A stretch of 64,000 bases of DNA from Triglochin maritima (GCA_963682175.1 OY821786.1:20823501-20887500), one strand, 5' to 3'. Shown: positions 11,979-24,658, counted from the first letter of the stretch. Notes: generated by a model from the sequence alone, not told the origin. Translations and numbers: made by a program.

Positions 11979-12951
11979 CAAGCATGGGAGGTGTCCTAAG
12001 ATTTGTGGCAAAACCTATCTAGTGAAGTGTTCTATTCTAACAAGCAAGCATACATTCATATTAATCAACACATTTCAAAATAAAGCATTCTTCCATTCTT
12101 AATTTCATATATAAGTATTATCTCCACCCCCCCCCCAAGGGGAGTAGTTTTACTCACTAAATATTAAACAACCTATTACACTAAGATAGGAAGACATTTT
12201 TAATTAACCCTACTAGATTTGATAAAAGATAATTAAGCTAAGCATGCAAAAAACTATAAAAGAGGCAACAAAAGAAGCAATAAAACAAGGAAAACTTTAT
12301 TGATTTCAGACTCACAATACCAGTAGCATCTCCCCACTTGAATTTCTTGCTTCAAGATTTCAACTGGGGAGAATGGCCACAAAGCATGAAGTGATTACAA
12401 TAGAAGGTGAAGAGTTCTATTTATAGCCATAGAAAAAGGTAATCTGGGACAATCCCCCGGTATGGGACTAAACAAATACCAAAAATAGACTAAATACACA
12501 CTAATACACGCCCCCACATAAATATTAACGAATTTGGAGCAACCTGGACCGCCAATCAGTGGTACCAGACCGCTAATTGGTGGTCTACAGAGTTCCGATC
12601 GCTCTGGGCTTTCTTCTGAGTTTTTGTGGATGTACTTGTTTGTCTTTGATGCATCTACTTCGCTTGCTGGAGCTCCGACCCGAATAGAATTGCTAAACTA
12701 CTCCCCATGATGGTGTGGAGTACTCTTGTTTTACTAATTGGTCCTTCCATCTTGCATTCAGGTACTTCAATCTTGCATCTTAGTCCTTGAATCTCTCAAC
12801 TCAGTCAATTTTCATGTTTTTAGGTCTTTTTATGCCTCTTCTCTTCAAACCTATTTATTTCTAAAATCCAAACATAAAACTCATTACGTAACATTGTTTA
12901 GGTGAAAGATAATGGATATAAGATAATGTAAGCATGAAATGATGTCAATCA
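11979..12951 (-). mobile_element. 5' LTR of element A, second segment
   Basis: Continues the LTR interrupted at 6439. It begins with the block CAAGCATGGGAGGTGTC, which in solo LTR B follows the equivalent of 6439, and ends with GATGTCAATCA at 12951. It contains a degenerate palindrome pair at about 12547-12585. Confidence 0.8.
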
Positions 12952-14654
12952 ACTTGTTAAGTGCAACCGTGATTCCTACAAAAGTGAGTTAGGATTTCCC
13001 TTTTTTACGAATGATTTTTTCATTTCTTTCATTTATTCTCTTTCTTTGTTTTGCTCGGGACTACCAAAAGTTTAGTGTGGGGGTATTTAATTGACATCAT
13101 ATCATGCATATAATTGTATCTTATATCTTTTATTCTTAACCTAAGCAATGCTACATAACGATTTTTATGTTTAAGTTTCAGGAATAAAGCAAGTGAGAAG
13201 AAGACACACAAAAAGGACCTAAAAGCAAGAAAAAAGATTGAATTGCAAGACTTATGGACTAAGATGCAAGAGAGAAGGACCCGGATGTAAACCAAAAGGA
13301 CCAATGAGCAAATCAAGAAGCTCCACACCATCATGAGGAGTATTTTGGCAATTAGATCTGGGCCTAAACATTAACAACCAAATCGGGTTCACCAAACATG
13401 AAGAAATCAAGCATGAATCAAGCCACCCAAAACCAGACCCGATCAAGCTCATCCAGACCGCCAATTGGATGTCCAAAACCGCCAATTAGCGGTCCATTTG
13501 GCCCAAACGACACGTGCTTGAGTCGGGTGTTATATTACGTTGTATTTCCTCCATTTATGGTAAGCGTTTTAGTCCCATACCGGGGGATTGTCCTCAATTA
13601 TATTTTTTCATGCCTATAAATAGAACTATTCCTTCTCATTTATATTTACTCATTTCTTGGTGGCATTCTCTCTACTTGGAGTAACGCCTTGAAGCAAAAC
13701 TCAAGTGGAGAAGAATGCTACTTGTAATGTGAGTCATGTTAATAAAATAATTTTTGTAGTTAGTTTCCTATTATATCTTTCAATTCTTTCAATTCTTGCA
13801 TGCTTAGTTTAATTTCGTTTTTTTCTTTTCTTAATGATTAGTTAGTATTTCCATCCCCATTTGGGGGTGGAGATGATGTAGATATATGTGTTGTGAAGTT
13901 TTGATGTTTGATGAATTTTTGAATGTGTAGACTTGCATGTTTATATGTTCATCTGGGGTATTTTAATCATCTACATGTTGGGGGGATTTTTGATGGGTTT
14001 TGCCATAAGATTTAGACACTTCCAATTCTTGGTTTCCTCATGTTTATTGACTAAAATTTCCTGTTGAATATGCTACACATTAGTTAAGTGTTTGTATTTG
14101 TGGTTACTTGCTTGCTTTATTGATTGAAGAAACTTTGTTTTGATGGGTTTTGCCATAAGATTTAGACACCTCTCATGCTTACCTTAGTTCTTCACATGAA
14201 TTTATGGTTTTTGATGAGTCTTGTCATAACTTTAGACACTTCTCATGCTGAGTCTAATCTTATGATAATCAAGTAGTAATTTCCGATATATTGTGTGAAT
14301 GGATTAATAGGTTTTGCCACATGTTTAGACACTTCCTATGCATGACAATGCACACACGACACACACATACATGCTTACATGCATCATTCATCACTAATTT
14401 CACTTCATATGTGCACACACTCCGCCTCTTAGGAGTTTCTCTTCTTGGTTTCCAATCTTTCATTGCTTTCTTTTGTATTTCTTACTTACTAGTTTAGTAT
14501 AGTTTAGCTTTAGCATAATCACATATTTTCTCCCTTTATTCGCCACTTGATTTCCGACAAACCAAAGGCTACTCACCTCCCCGTGGATCGACCCCTACTT
14601 GTCACCGTTTCATCGCGGCCATGTACTTATGGTAATTAATAAAACGTTTAAACA
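12952..14654 (+). mobile_element. Element E: 3' end of an Athila-like element in plus orientation
   Basis: 12952-13087 is the inner 3' region of a plus-strand family member. It contains the reverse complement of the block that follows the 3' LTR in C and D and ends in a purine-rich GTGTGGGGGTATT. 13088-14654 is its 1.57-kb LTR, starting TAATTGACATC (the family consensus starts TGATTGACATC) and ending CGTTTAAACA. Family blocks appear in inverted order relative to the other LTRs, including a palindrome pair at 13455-13495. The left part was separated by the insertion of element A. This is an older copy with more substitutions. Confidence 0.8.
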
Positions 14655-14882
14655 TTTGTCTCTCACTTTTTATATGTATTCATCACAACTCAAACTCTCT
14701 TTTTAACTAGTACCTTCATATGTATATTTGTACATGTCCAAACCATTTCAGCCAGTATTGTATAAGCTTCTCCTCTACCAGGGTCACTCCAAGTGTCACA
14801 CGAATGTCTTCAATTCTAATTCAATTCGTCCACGTATGTCCACACATCCACTGCAACATTCACATGTCTTTTCGTAGCCCAA
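14655..14882 (-). pseudogene. LINE fragment, 3' part
   Basis: Read on the minus strand, the 228 bases carry degenerate pieces typical of the end of plant LINE ORF2, including a segment like LKWFGHVQ in broken frames. It joins directly to 26223 once element C and one CCCAA duplication are removed, so it is the same LINE copy. It ends at element E on the left. Confidence 0.65.
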
Positions 14883-16447
14883 TGATTGATCGTTTTATAT
14901 TTAACCGCAAGTGCACGGCCGCGTTGAAGCGGTGGCAAATACGGGTCGTCCACTGGGAGGTGTGTCGACACTTAGTTTGTGCGAAGGCGATAGGTAAAGA
15001 AAGGGAAGAAAGGTTGGTTACACTAAACTACACTACGAAGCTGAAATGAGATGGAGAAGAAACGATAAAACTAAACCCCAAAGGGGGTAGAGAAATAATG
15101 TGAACATAAAGAAGTGTATGTGTGTGTGTTCATTAAGCTCTTCACAACATGTAGTGCATGAAATCATAAAACTACATCCAACTTTCCCTCCACATGAATT
15201 AAGATTTCACTACATCATTAAAACATACAAGACAATAGTTGGAATGAAGCTACATGAACTCAAGTATAAAGACTAGACCCTACTATGCCTCCACATGAAT
15301 TAAGATAAGACTACATCATTAAAACATACAAGACATTAGCTAAGGTAAAGGCAACAAGAGCTCATACACTACAACTTGTGTTTCCAATATTAACTTCATC
15401 CATATCCTAACCTTATCATTCCCCATAAAATAGGTCCACTAATCAAAGCATAAGCTAAACTTCATTCAAGAGCATTAGCATATCAAAGATAAGAGTGGAG
15501 ACCCATTAGATGATTATGGAAATCATATAAAGCTCAATGGATAAAAATAACACACACTTAATACACTACATAATTATATCACATATTTCTCCACCCCCCA
15601 AATGGGGATGGAACTACTCACTACTCATTACACTAACTATATTAGCAAAAGAAAACATAATACTGAAATGAAAGTTATACTAATCAAGCAAGAAATATTA
15701 AAGAAGCATAAAACAAAACAAACAATCAAACATGCATATGGAAGGAAATTAAACTAAGAGAGAAACAACACAATTAAAGGAAAACTTCTATTATTAACTC
15801 ACTCAATTACAAGTAGCTCTTCCTCCACCAGAGTTTTGCTTCAAGGCTTCACTCTTAGTAGGGAAGGTGGCCACCAAAGAGAGAGATGGATACAATGGGA
15901 GGTGAAGAGTTCTATTTCTAAGCATGGAAAAAGCTAATCCGGGACAATCCCCCGATGTGGGACTAAACCAATACCAAAAATAGCCTAAACACATGATAAT
16001 ACAAGTCCAGGAAGAAGCTTGGCTGATCTGGGCTTAACCAGACCGCCAATTGGCAGTTCCAGACCGCCAATTGGCGGCCTATTAGCTTCAGATCGGTCTG
16101 GATCTTCTGGTGGGCTTTCCTTGGATTGTTTCTTGGTCTTAGATGCATCTAACTTGTGTAGTGGAGCTCCGACCCGAATCGAATTGACAAAATACTCCCC
16201 ATGATGGTGTGGAGTTTCCTGTTTTGCTCTTAGGTCCTTCTGTCTTACGATCAGGTCCTTCTGTCTTGCATCTTGGTCCCCAGGTCTCATAATGAAGTCA
16301 TTTTTCCTGCTTTTGGGTCCTTTCATGGCTCTTCTCTTCAAACCTCTTTATTTCTGAAAACTAAACATAAAACTCATCACGTAGCATTGCTTAGGTGTAA
16401 GAAAATGGATATAAGATACAAATATAAACATGAAATGATGTCAATCA
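14883..16447 (-). mobile_element. 3' LTR of element C
   Basis: 1,565 bp with TGATTGATCG at the left and ATGTCAATCA at the right on the plus strand. Two palindromes lie 21 bp apart at 16041-16058 and 16062-16079. A small reading frame near its left end (to 15049) also appears in the other LTRs and is simply conserved LTR sequence. Confidence 0.93.
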
Positions 16448-17987
16448 AATACCCCCACACCTAAGTTTTTGCTAGTCCCGAGCAAAACAAAGAAAGAGAA
16501 AAGCAAAAGAAAAACAAGAAATCCTAACTCACTTTCGTAGGAATCACGGTTGCACTTAGCACGTGCAACAAGCCGTTAAACCTCTTTGTTGCCAAGGAGG
16601 AGGAGTGTTGTCTCCTGAGGGTTTTCAGCGGATATACCCACAAAATCCGAACAAGATGCATTATTCAATCTAGACACTCGACTCGTTGGAAATATTTTGT
16701 CGATCAATGGACGTGGTAATCCTACGGGCCGACTCTATATAGGTAATCAGTCCACACCTAGCCTAATAAACCATTCGTGCAAGTTAAATAAGGAATTAAG
16801 TAAAAGACATGGACAACCTCAAGATCCTCAAGTGATACAAAGTGTAAGGTCCATTAAGGTTCTTATTTGCATTACCATTTTTTTTCTTTTTGTTTCTTTT
16901 CACACATTTTTTTTTCTTTTTATTAGTTGGAGCTTCATTCTCCCAGGGTCAGGTTTCGTGCATCGTTGCCCATGAGGACTTACACTATCACGTACACCTT
17001 TACCCAAATCTCCACATAGGGCAATCCCTACCACCCGTGTAACGGAAGTTCGGTCGGCGCATCCCAAGTCAGATGACTCGAAAGCACCAGGCACGAAGTC
17101 CCCTCCGACCTACTTTCCCGAGTGATAGGAGTCGTGCGAGAAGAGAGAACATCTACTCACTTATTTCTTATCTACACATGAACCAAAACCCCTACACTAA
17201 TGTCTCACAACAAGATTTAAAGGGTCCTTGACTACAACAAACTTCCTTAAGTTAACAGACACGAATTAGTGACTCATTTGGTTCAGGGTGGACTTCTTTG
17301 AATGTTTGAGCACTGAAACCCTATGATTACTCACCCCCAAAGGAAAACTGGGGTGCATCCTAATAACTCGATAAATCCTAAAGCCACGTACTAGATATCC
17401 TAATGCATCAAGTTCAAGACAATTTTGGGAGCTTTCTTTTTTACTTTGCCTCTCAACTGTTTTGCATATGCTAAACACACGCAAAACCCACAAAACATTT
17501 TCTTTCGAAAACACATGAAGATTTTGAAAGAAATGTGAAAATTTTGAAGCACTAGGCAAGCAAAAGAAGACAAGTCACCCAAGGATCATGGCAAGCAGAT
17601 ATATCGATATTAAATGCAGCACACTAACATGACCCTAACAATGCAAACAAAAGAAAACAAAATCAAAAGAAAAGACTCGACTATGTACACACGTAAAACA
17701 CCCCCCCACACCTACGTCATGCATTGTCCTCAATGAATGTGAGCATGAAACTACATGGATTTATGCATGAAAAAAGGAAAGATCTCACCAACATGAAGTG
17801 CACAGGGGAGTTCAAGGTCATGTTGGTGGACACAAACCCGAATTCCCTCAAAACCTGTGAGATGCTAAAGAAGGGATACAAATACGTGAAAGAAATGGGG
17901 CCCAAATACTCAAGGGTTGGGGCCCACTACAATCGATGCTCACTGAAAGAGTTTTTTTAACATATATACACATGAAAGCTCAACCAC
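16448..17987 (-). other. Polypurine tract and non-coding 3' region of element C
   Basis: The bases next to the LTR (16448-16462) read as a G-rich tract on the element strand, the usual plus-strand primer. The remaining 1.5 kb has no sense frame of note. A 92-codon antisense frame at 16697-16975 matches that in element D. No envelope-like gene is visible. Confidence 0.75.
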
Positions 17988-18010
17988 TCATGTAGGAGCA
18001 TGAATGGTTG
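17981..18010 (-). other. Stem-loop at the end of pol (element C)
   Basis: CAACCACTCATG and CATGAATGGTTG form a 12-bp stem with one mismatch around a 6-base loop. The pol stop codon lies within it. Element D has a different-sequence stem-loop at the equivalent place (9564-9602). Confidence 0.6.
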
Positions 18011-21000
18011 AGTGCGAGGGAGGTTCATGAAGGAACATGACCTCCTCGACTTCGGTTGGTGCCCCCTCCAAGTAGGGTTTGAGGCGTTGTCCATTAACTT
18101 TGAACACGTCCCCATTCCCTGGGTTCAAGATCTCAACCGGTCCATGAGGATAAACGGTTTGGACAATAAACGGGCCAGACCAGCGACTGCGGAGCTTACC
18201 CGCAAACAGATGAAGCCGGGAATTGTAGAGCAACACCTTCTACCCGGCCGTAAACACCTTTCGCATAATCATGCGATCGTGAAACATCTTGGCTCGGGAC
18301 TTATGAATTTTGCATTCTCGTACGCATCATTGCGTAGCTCTTCTAATTCCACAATGTCGAGCTTACGTTGTACTCCTGCTTGATCAAGATCCATATTCAG
18401 GTTCTTGATCGCCCAGAAAGCACGATGCTCAAGCTCGACGGGTAGGTGGCAAGCCTTGCCGTACACTACCCGATATGGGGACATATCCAAATTGGTCTTG
18501 TACGCGGTGCGGAAAGCCCACAACGCGTCATTCAACTTGGTAGACCAATCCTTCCTCGAGGAACTAACCGTCTTCTCAAGAATTTGCTTTAATTGACGGT
18601 TAGAGATTTCGACATGCCCACTAGTTTGCGGATGGTATGGGGTCGCAAGCTTGTGGGTGATCGAATATTTCCTCATAAGTGCTTCAAAGGAGGGATTACA
18701 GAAGTGGGTACCCCTATCGCTGATTATGGTACGAGGAGTACCAAATCGCGCAAAAATATCCCTCAAGAATTTGGTGACCACCTTGTTGTCATTGGTCCTT
18801 GTGGGTATAGCCTCAACCCACTTAGACACATAGTCAACGGCCACCAGAATGTAAACATTCCCGAACGAGTTCGGGAAGGGACCCATGAAATCGATGCCCC
18901 ACACATCGAAGATGTCGACAACAACGACATTTTGCAAAGGCATCATGTCACGTCGACCAATCCTGCCAAGGCGCTGGCACCTATCACATTGCTTACAAAA
19001 GTTGTAAGCATCCTTGAAAAGAGTGGGCCAGTAGAATCCAGATTGGAGCACCTTGGCAGCAGTTTTCTTTGCTCCAAAGTGTCCTCCACATGCCTTAGAA
19101 TGGCAGAAGTGGAGTACACTTTGGAACTCAGAATCTGGGACGCACCGCCTAAAAATTTGGTCAGAGCAGTATTTGAATAGGTAGGGGTCGTCCCAGTGAA
19201 AGAATCTGACATACGATCTAAATTTGGATTGGTCAGATTTTGACCAACCCACAGGAAATTGCTCGGTCACGAGGTAGTTAACGATGTCGGCAAACCAAGG
19301 GTTATCTTCGATCGTGAACAACTGCTCGTCAGGAAATTTATCGTTAATGATTTGGTCCTGTGGGTTGGTCGTCTCTAGACGAGACAAGTGGTCAACTACA
19401 ACGTTTTCACACCCTTTTTTGTCCCGAATCTCGAGATCGAATTCTTGTAACAACAAGATCCATCTCAAGAGTCGGGATTTTGCATCTTTCTTCGCCATGA
19501 GGTGCTTGATGGCTGTGTGATCAGAATAGATAATCACGTGGGAGGTAATCAAGTACGACCGGAATTTCTCCAAAGCAAATATGATCGCTAAGAATTCCTT
19601 CTCGGTCACAGTGTAGTTCAATTGGGCATCATTGAGTGTTCTACTGGCATAGTAGATAACATGAGGCAATTTGTCCAATCGTTGCCCAAGCACTGCTCCC
19701 ACAGCGAAGTCAGATGCATCACACATTAACTCGAAGGGTTCAGTCCGCACCGGTGCCTTAATAATGGGAGCTGAAGTCAACTCTTTCTTCAAGGTCAAAA
19801 AGGCATGGTGGCAATCCGGTGTGAACTCCAAAATGGCATCCTTAGCCAACAACGCGGTGAGAGGTCGAGCGATTTTGCTAAAATCCCGAATGAACCGCCG
19901 ATAGAATCCAGCATGCCCCAAAAAGGCGCGGATATCCTTCACATTACGTGGCGGTGGGAGATTAGCAATGATACCCACCTTGGCGGGATCGACCTCGATT
20001 CCCCTACTTGAGACCACATGTCCAAGTACAATCCCTCGCTTCACCATGAAGTGACATTTCTCCCAATTGAGAGCGAGGTTCTTCTCACGGCATCGCTTGA
20101 GGACAAGGCTCAAGTGATGAAGGCACTCATCAAAGGAAGCGCCAAATATGGAAAAGTCGTCCATGAAGATCTCAAGGAAACGCTCAACCATATCGGAGAA
20201 GATGCTGATCATACACCTCTGAAACGTTGTCGGCGCATTGCATAACCCAAAGGGCATGCGACGGTAGGCAAACGTGCCAAAGGGACAAGTGAATGTGGTT
20301 TTCTCTTGGTCCTCGGGGGCGATGGGAATTTGGTTGTAACCGGAGTATCCATCAAGAAAACAATAGTACTCATGTCCGGCCAACCTTTCCAACATCTGAT
20401 CAATGAATGGCAATGGGAAATGATCTTTCCGCGTTGCCGCATTGAGCTTGCGATAATCAACGCAAACTCGCCAACCAGTTTGCAGGCGTGTCGGGATAAG
20501 CTCATTATGCTCATTCTCCACAACCGTCACGCCTGACTTCTTGGGAACCACATGGACAGGACTCACCCATGAACTATCAGAGATAGGATAGATTATGCCA
20601 TGATCCAAGCACTTAAGAACCTCCTTTCGGACGGCTTCCTTCAGTACAGGATTCAATCTCCGTTGTGGGTCCCTGCGGGGCCGAGAATCCTCTTCCATGT
20701 GGATCCGATGCTGAACTATACCAGGGCTAATTCCTTTGCTATCCTTCAAGGACCACCTGATTGCCTCTTTGTTTTCAAAGAGTACTCTTTTGAGGGCAAC
20801 CTCTTGATCTTTTTCAAGATCAGAAGCAATAATGAGTGGCAAGGTCTCATTATCCCCTAAAAAGATGTACTTTAGGTTATCGGGGAGCGGTTTGAGCTCG
20901 ACCAGAGGTGGGTCCTTGTCGGATTCAGAGTTACTTTCAAGTGGCTCAAGGGCCACAGGGTAAGAGGAGCAAGCACCTAGATGTGCCTCCTTCTCCAGAG

Positions 21001-21058
21001 ATATGCTGGCGGATTCCTCAAGATCCTCCACTCGCAACCTGATCATTAGGCACCTCAA
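17988..21058 (-). pseudogene. pol of element C: RT, RNase H, integrase (one frame break near the end)
   Basis: The main frame, 21058 to 18269, encodes 929 residues. RT spans about 140-370 with [12 protein letters not shown] and the catalytic FMDD at 298-301. RNase H is about 441-560 with the first catalytic Asp in MCDASDF near 447. Integrase follows with an HHCC-type region (His near 653 and 660, CKQCDRC near 688-694). Its catalytic core has Asp in GIDFMGP (723), Asp in IISDRGTHF (781) and Glu in HVEISNRQ (817). The frame is lost near 18310. The C-terminal part continues at 18236-17988 with [15 protein letters not shown]. No chromodomain is seen. It overlaps the protease frame by 41 bp. Confidence 0.92.
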
Positions 21059-22034
21059 TAATATGTCGATGTGAGTCGAACATGCCTAATGAGTCAGGCT
21101 CATCCGTGTCCTGGATGAAATTGGCTCCGACAGTGTCGTCGAAGAGCCCAGGTTGCTTACCAAGAGTGAAGATATTGAAATCCGTCGTGAGGTTTCCAAA
21201 AGACAACCTCATCAAGCCATTGCGACAATTGATCAAAGCATTAGATGTCGCAAGAAATGGCCTCCCAAGGATCACAGGAATCTGTCCTTGTGGGTTGGAC
21301 ACGGGTTCGGTATCCAAGATGATGAAATCAACTGGAAATACGAACTCACCCACTTTGATAAGGACATCCTCCACACTCCCTCGTGGGATTTTGACGGATC
21401 TATCAGCCAACTGGAGGGTTGTCCTCGTTGGTTTAAAATCGCCTATCCCAAGGTTGACATAGACTGAGTAAGGCAGGAGATTCACAGATACCCCCAAATC
21501 CAATAGAGCTTGAGAGATGGTCACATTCCTAATCATGCAAGAGACAGTTGGACAACCAGGGTCCTTGTACTTGACATTCATGGGTTGTGTCAATATGGAG
21601 CTCACATTGGCAGCCAAAAAGGCCTTTTTGGGCACATTTGTTTTTCTCTTGGTGGTGCAAAGGTCCTTGAGGAACTTGGCATGCGGTGGCATTTGTTGAA
21701 CAACGTCCAACAACGGGATGTTCACATTTACTTGCCTAAGTACCTCAACGATCTTATCCCAATGCTCATCACGTTTTTTAGTCAACCGATGAGGGAATGG
21801 TGCCTTGGGGACATAAGAATCACGAGGAGGAGTCTCAGAATTAGGTTCCTTGACAGGCTCAAGACTCTCCTCGGAAGTCTCGCCAACAGGGTTGGCTTCC
21901 GGCATTTTCACATTGTTGTCAACGACCCTTCCCGATCTCAAGGTATGAACAACATTAGCATGTTGGGAAGGGTCACTTTCAACATTGTGTACATTTTGCC
22001 TGGTATTAGCAGGCTGACCCCTGGGATTAACCAC
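21018..22034 (-). CDS. Protease region frame of element C
   Basis: 338 residues, uninterrupted. The first 130 residues are a linker with [20 protein letters not shown] and [14 protein letters not shown]. The protease domain follows, with active-site motif [16 protein letters not shown], then [28 protein letters not shown] and [16 protein letters not shown]. It ends within the pol frame, so pol would be made by frameshifting or from another start. The frame begins just downstream of the gag frame end at 22050. A retroviral-type aspartic protease processes the Gag-Pol polyprotein. Intact here, but dependent on a broken gag upstream. Confidence 0.85.
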   Translation of the reverse strand: MVNPRGQPANTRQNVHNVESDPSQHANVVHTLRSGRVVDNNVKMPEANPVGETSEESLEPVKEPNSETPPRDSYVPKAPFPHRLTKKRDEHWDKIVEVLRQVNVNIPLLDVVQQMPPHAKFLKDLCTTKRKTNVPKKAFLAANVSSILTQPMNVKYKDPGCPTVSCMIRNVTISQALLDLGVSVNLLPYSVYVNLGIGDFKPTRTTLQLADRSVKIPRGSVEDVLIKVGEFVFPVDFIILDTEPVSNPQGQIPVILGRPFLATSNALINCRNGLMRLSFGNLTTDFNIFTLGKQPGLFDDTVGANFIQDTDEPDSLGMFDSHRHIIEVPNDQVASGGS

Positions 22035-22049
22035 AGGTTGACTCGGGAA

Positions 22050-23612
22050 CTAACCCTTCTCGCGTTCATGGAATTGATGAGCCAATTGGCTAACTTGCAT
22101 TTCCAAAGCCTTGACTGTACTTTGCATGCTCTGCATGAACGCTTGAAGGGTCGGATCACTAGAAGGGTCCTTGGGATCAACCCGCTGAGGTGGTGGAGTC
22201 TGGTTGGAATAACCCGACGATGAGGCATGAGCAGGTTGGTAATTTTGGTGCTGAGACCTTTGATGTGGGGGTTGGTAGGTCGCCGATGGGCGTGGAGGTT
22301 GATAGGGTGTAGGTTGAGGTTGAGCGTGCGAGCTCTGACCGTGACCCCCACTAGGCCCCCAAGAGAAGTTAGGATGGTTACACCATCCCGGGTTGTAGGA
22401 GTGACTGTACGGGTCGTTACGGGGCCGCTGTTGATACATCGCATTTGCATGCTCAGTATCCCTTGGAGCGTAAGCGCATTCCAAGTCATCATGGCCCGTA
22501 AGTCCACACCTACCACACCCGGGAGTAGCGACCTGAGCTACAGGAGCTCGGTCCATCTCCAAACTCTCAATCCTACGCATGAGAGCAGCCATTTTCGCCT
22601 CAGACGCGATAGTTGACTCAACATGATATGATCCAGCTCGACCAGACGACCTGGCGGCTGGTGGCTCTCTCATGGTGTCTCACTCGAAGGTACGCTCGGC
22701 CATAACCTAAAAAGTGTCCCATGCCTCCTCGATGGGTTTCATTTGGAAGTCACCCTGACACATTGACTCCAACAATGGTCAGGTGTTGTAGTTGATGCCC
22801 TCATAAACAATTTGGCACAACTGCCAAAGCTCAATCCCATGACGAGGGCACTGCTGGAGAAGGTCCTTGAACCTCACAAAGAAACCATGAAACGATTCGG
22901 TCTCGGTCTGATACATTTGATGTATCTGGTGCCGTATCTGTTGAGTTTTCCTTTGAGGGAAAAATCTCTTCAGAAAGACGGTCACAAAGTCATCCCATGA
23001 CCGAATCCAGCTCGCCGGGAGGCTATACATCCATTTCTTCGCATTATCCTTCAATGCGAAAGAAATCATCCTCAACCGGACTGAATCCTCGTCAAGCTGT
23101 TGAAGCTTGAACATGGAGCATACTTCCTCGAATTCGCGTATAAAGATATATGGATCCTCCTTATTGGCAGTAAAGGTTGGAAGCATGCTCACATATTGAG
23201 GTTTCAGTTCATAGTTGTTCTCGCGAGCAGGGGGAACAACTATGCAAGAAGGCTGTGCGGCCCGAACAGGATGGGTCCGCTCCCACAACGTCATCGGCCT
23301 ATCCTGTCGAGCTAAAGGTGGTGGTGCACCTAGAACTCGATCCTAACCGAATCTCCCTTCCTCTCGAGTCAGAGGAGGAGGAGAAGGAGGTCTACGTGGT
23401 GGTGGGAATGGACCGAGGTAGTCCATGTATGGAACCTGGTCTCCCTCGCCACCATGAGACGACTCGGCCTCTTGCTCCAAAGGAGCACGAGGCGGGGATG
23501 GTCGATCACCAAGATCTTCCATCTCAGAAATAAGCACTCTCTTGAGTCGAGCGCTCTCACCGGAACGAGCCCAACCTCGCATAAAAATGCTCGACTCGAC
23601 TCTAAACGACAC
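22050..23612 (-). pseudogene. gag of element C (three in-frame stops)
   Basis: Three stretches belong together: 23612-23343 (N-terminal, 89 residues), 23294-22779 (Gag capsid domain, 171 residues) and 22673-22050 (nucleocapsid, 207 residues). The capsid part has YVSMLPTFTANKEDPYIFIR, KKWMYSLPASWIRSWDDF and RHGIELWQLCQIVYEGI. The nucleocapsid part has a proper zinc knuckle CGRCGLTGHDDLEC, then a Pro/Gln/His-rich tail. Stops interrupt between the first and second parts near 23343 and between the second and third parts (TGA near 22775, TAG near 22710). Conserved sequence continues through them. Gag forms the virus-like particle in the cytoplasm; this copy cannot make full-length Gag. Confidence 0.85.
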
Positions 23613-24635
23613 ACAACAGAAGGTGTACTCAGAGGAGGAGACTAAACGTAGAGAATAGATGAGGAGTGGACTCAGATGAGGAGGGAAGAATCCCTAGAGC
23701 TAGCGTAGGTAGTGGGATCAGGAAGAAGCCTAACTAGCAAGCACGGCTCAAACAATGTAAGGCAATGGGTCCTTAGGCTAGACGACTCCTAACTTCGAGG
23801 TCACTAGCCTCGACACGTCTCACCTCCCTACAACGAGGACCACAATGCCCAGCAAGTGATACCAGATCTGGAGATCCAGTACCTCCTACTATCGACAAGG
23901 TAGGCAACGCCGATCAGGTCATGACGGTCTCAACTAGATTACTCTCCTAGTGCGCCCGCAATCCTAGGGCCAATGTCTACTTGCTTTTAGTTAAGGCTTT
24001 ATCAAGAGTGGTTTTTGGGGCCAAGGAAAGGGTGATGAAATCCCCCACCTTATCTTTTATGGGACAGCCCCTCCTTAGTAGCGATTTGATCCTAGATCTA
24101 GCAATCAATTGCTCCAATCAAACGCTCTCTCACTCTTGTCCCAATGCACCTTACTAACTAATGCATGAAATAAACATGCATGAATGAGGGATGTGGGTGC
24201 ACGTACCTCACGCCAGCAATCAACGACAAAATGTAAAGCAAAGAAAAGACAAATGCATGCAAGGTCTACCAATGGTGCATGACCTAGATGGCAAGAAGTC
24301 TAATCTTTTGCTTTGAGTTTTATGGTCCAAGTTGATTAAAGGGGGAGTGATTAATGATCTGGGAGCAAACCAGAAGTCATAGCATGCAAAATATGGCTCC
24401 CAGATAACACCAATTTGAACACTAAGTACCAGAAAAAATTACAAGGCAAGAAACTCTCACCAGGCCGCCAATTGGCGGTCTTCAACCGCTGATTGGCGGT
24501 CTGTTTAGGTTTTCTCTTCTACAACTTCGCCAGTCGCCTCCCCGTGATCTTGTGGTTCCCTGAAACTAAGAAAAACTGAAAACAAAAAATTAAAACCCCT
24601 TGAATCGTCCAAACCAAGGTCTGGACAGAGCACCT
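23613..24635 (-). other. Leader of element C
   Basis: About 1 kb without a long reading frame, matching the leaders of A and D. It contains a palindrome pair at 24463-24480 and 24484-24501, about 135-175 bases from the primer site, and the block around 23990-24070 that has relatives at 11883-11978 and 31260-31360. Confidence 0.78.
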
Positions 24636-24652
24636 CCCCGGCAACAGCGCCA
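24636..24652 (-). other. Primer binding site, tRNA-Asp type (element C)
   Basis: The plus strand reads CCCCGGCAACAGCGCCA, matching the 3' end of plant tRNA-Asp at 16 of 17 positions. It lies six bases inside the 5' LTR. Confidence 0.88.
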
Positions 24653-24658
24653 AAAACT

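Larger units (their letters stand above)
1..12951 (-). mobile_element. Element A: partial Athila-like Ty3/gypsy retrotransposon
   Basis: Minus-strand LTR retrotransposon cut by the left window edge. In element order, from high to low coordinates, it has a 5' LTR (12951-11979 joined to 6439-6000), a primer binding site, a long leader, gag, a protease domain and the start of reverse transcriptase. The primer site matches the 3' end of plant tRNA-Asp, and the pol sequence resembles plant Athila elements. It is interrupted by a solo LTR (1765-3150) and by element D in its own 5' LTR. All its reading frames are broken, so it is old and inactive. Its 3' half and 3' LTR lie outside the window. The five bases after its 5' LTR are ACTTG at 12952; the matching copy would be to the left. 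Confidence 0.85.

Noticed and set aside
16448..17987. Envelope-like gene expected in some Athila elements
   Set aside because: Only short frames are present on the element strand; no signal peptide or membrane segment found.
18593..19180. 195-codon plus-strand frame
   Set aside because: Antisense shadow of the integrase region of element C.
21510..22223. 237-codon plus-strand frame
   Set aside because: Antisense to protease and gag of element C; no domain resemblance.
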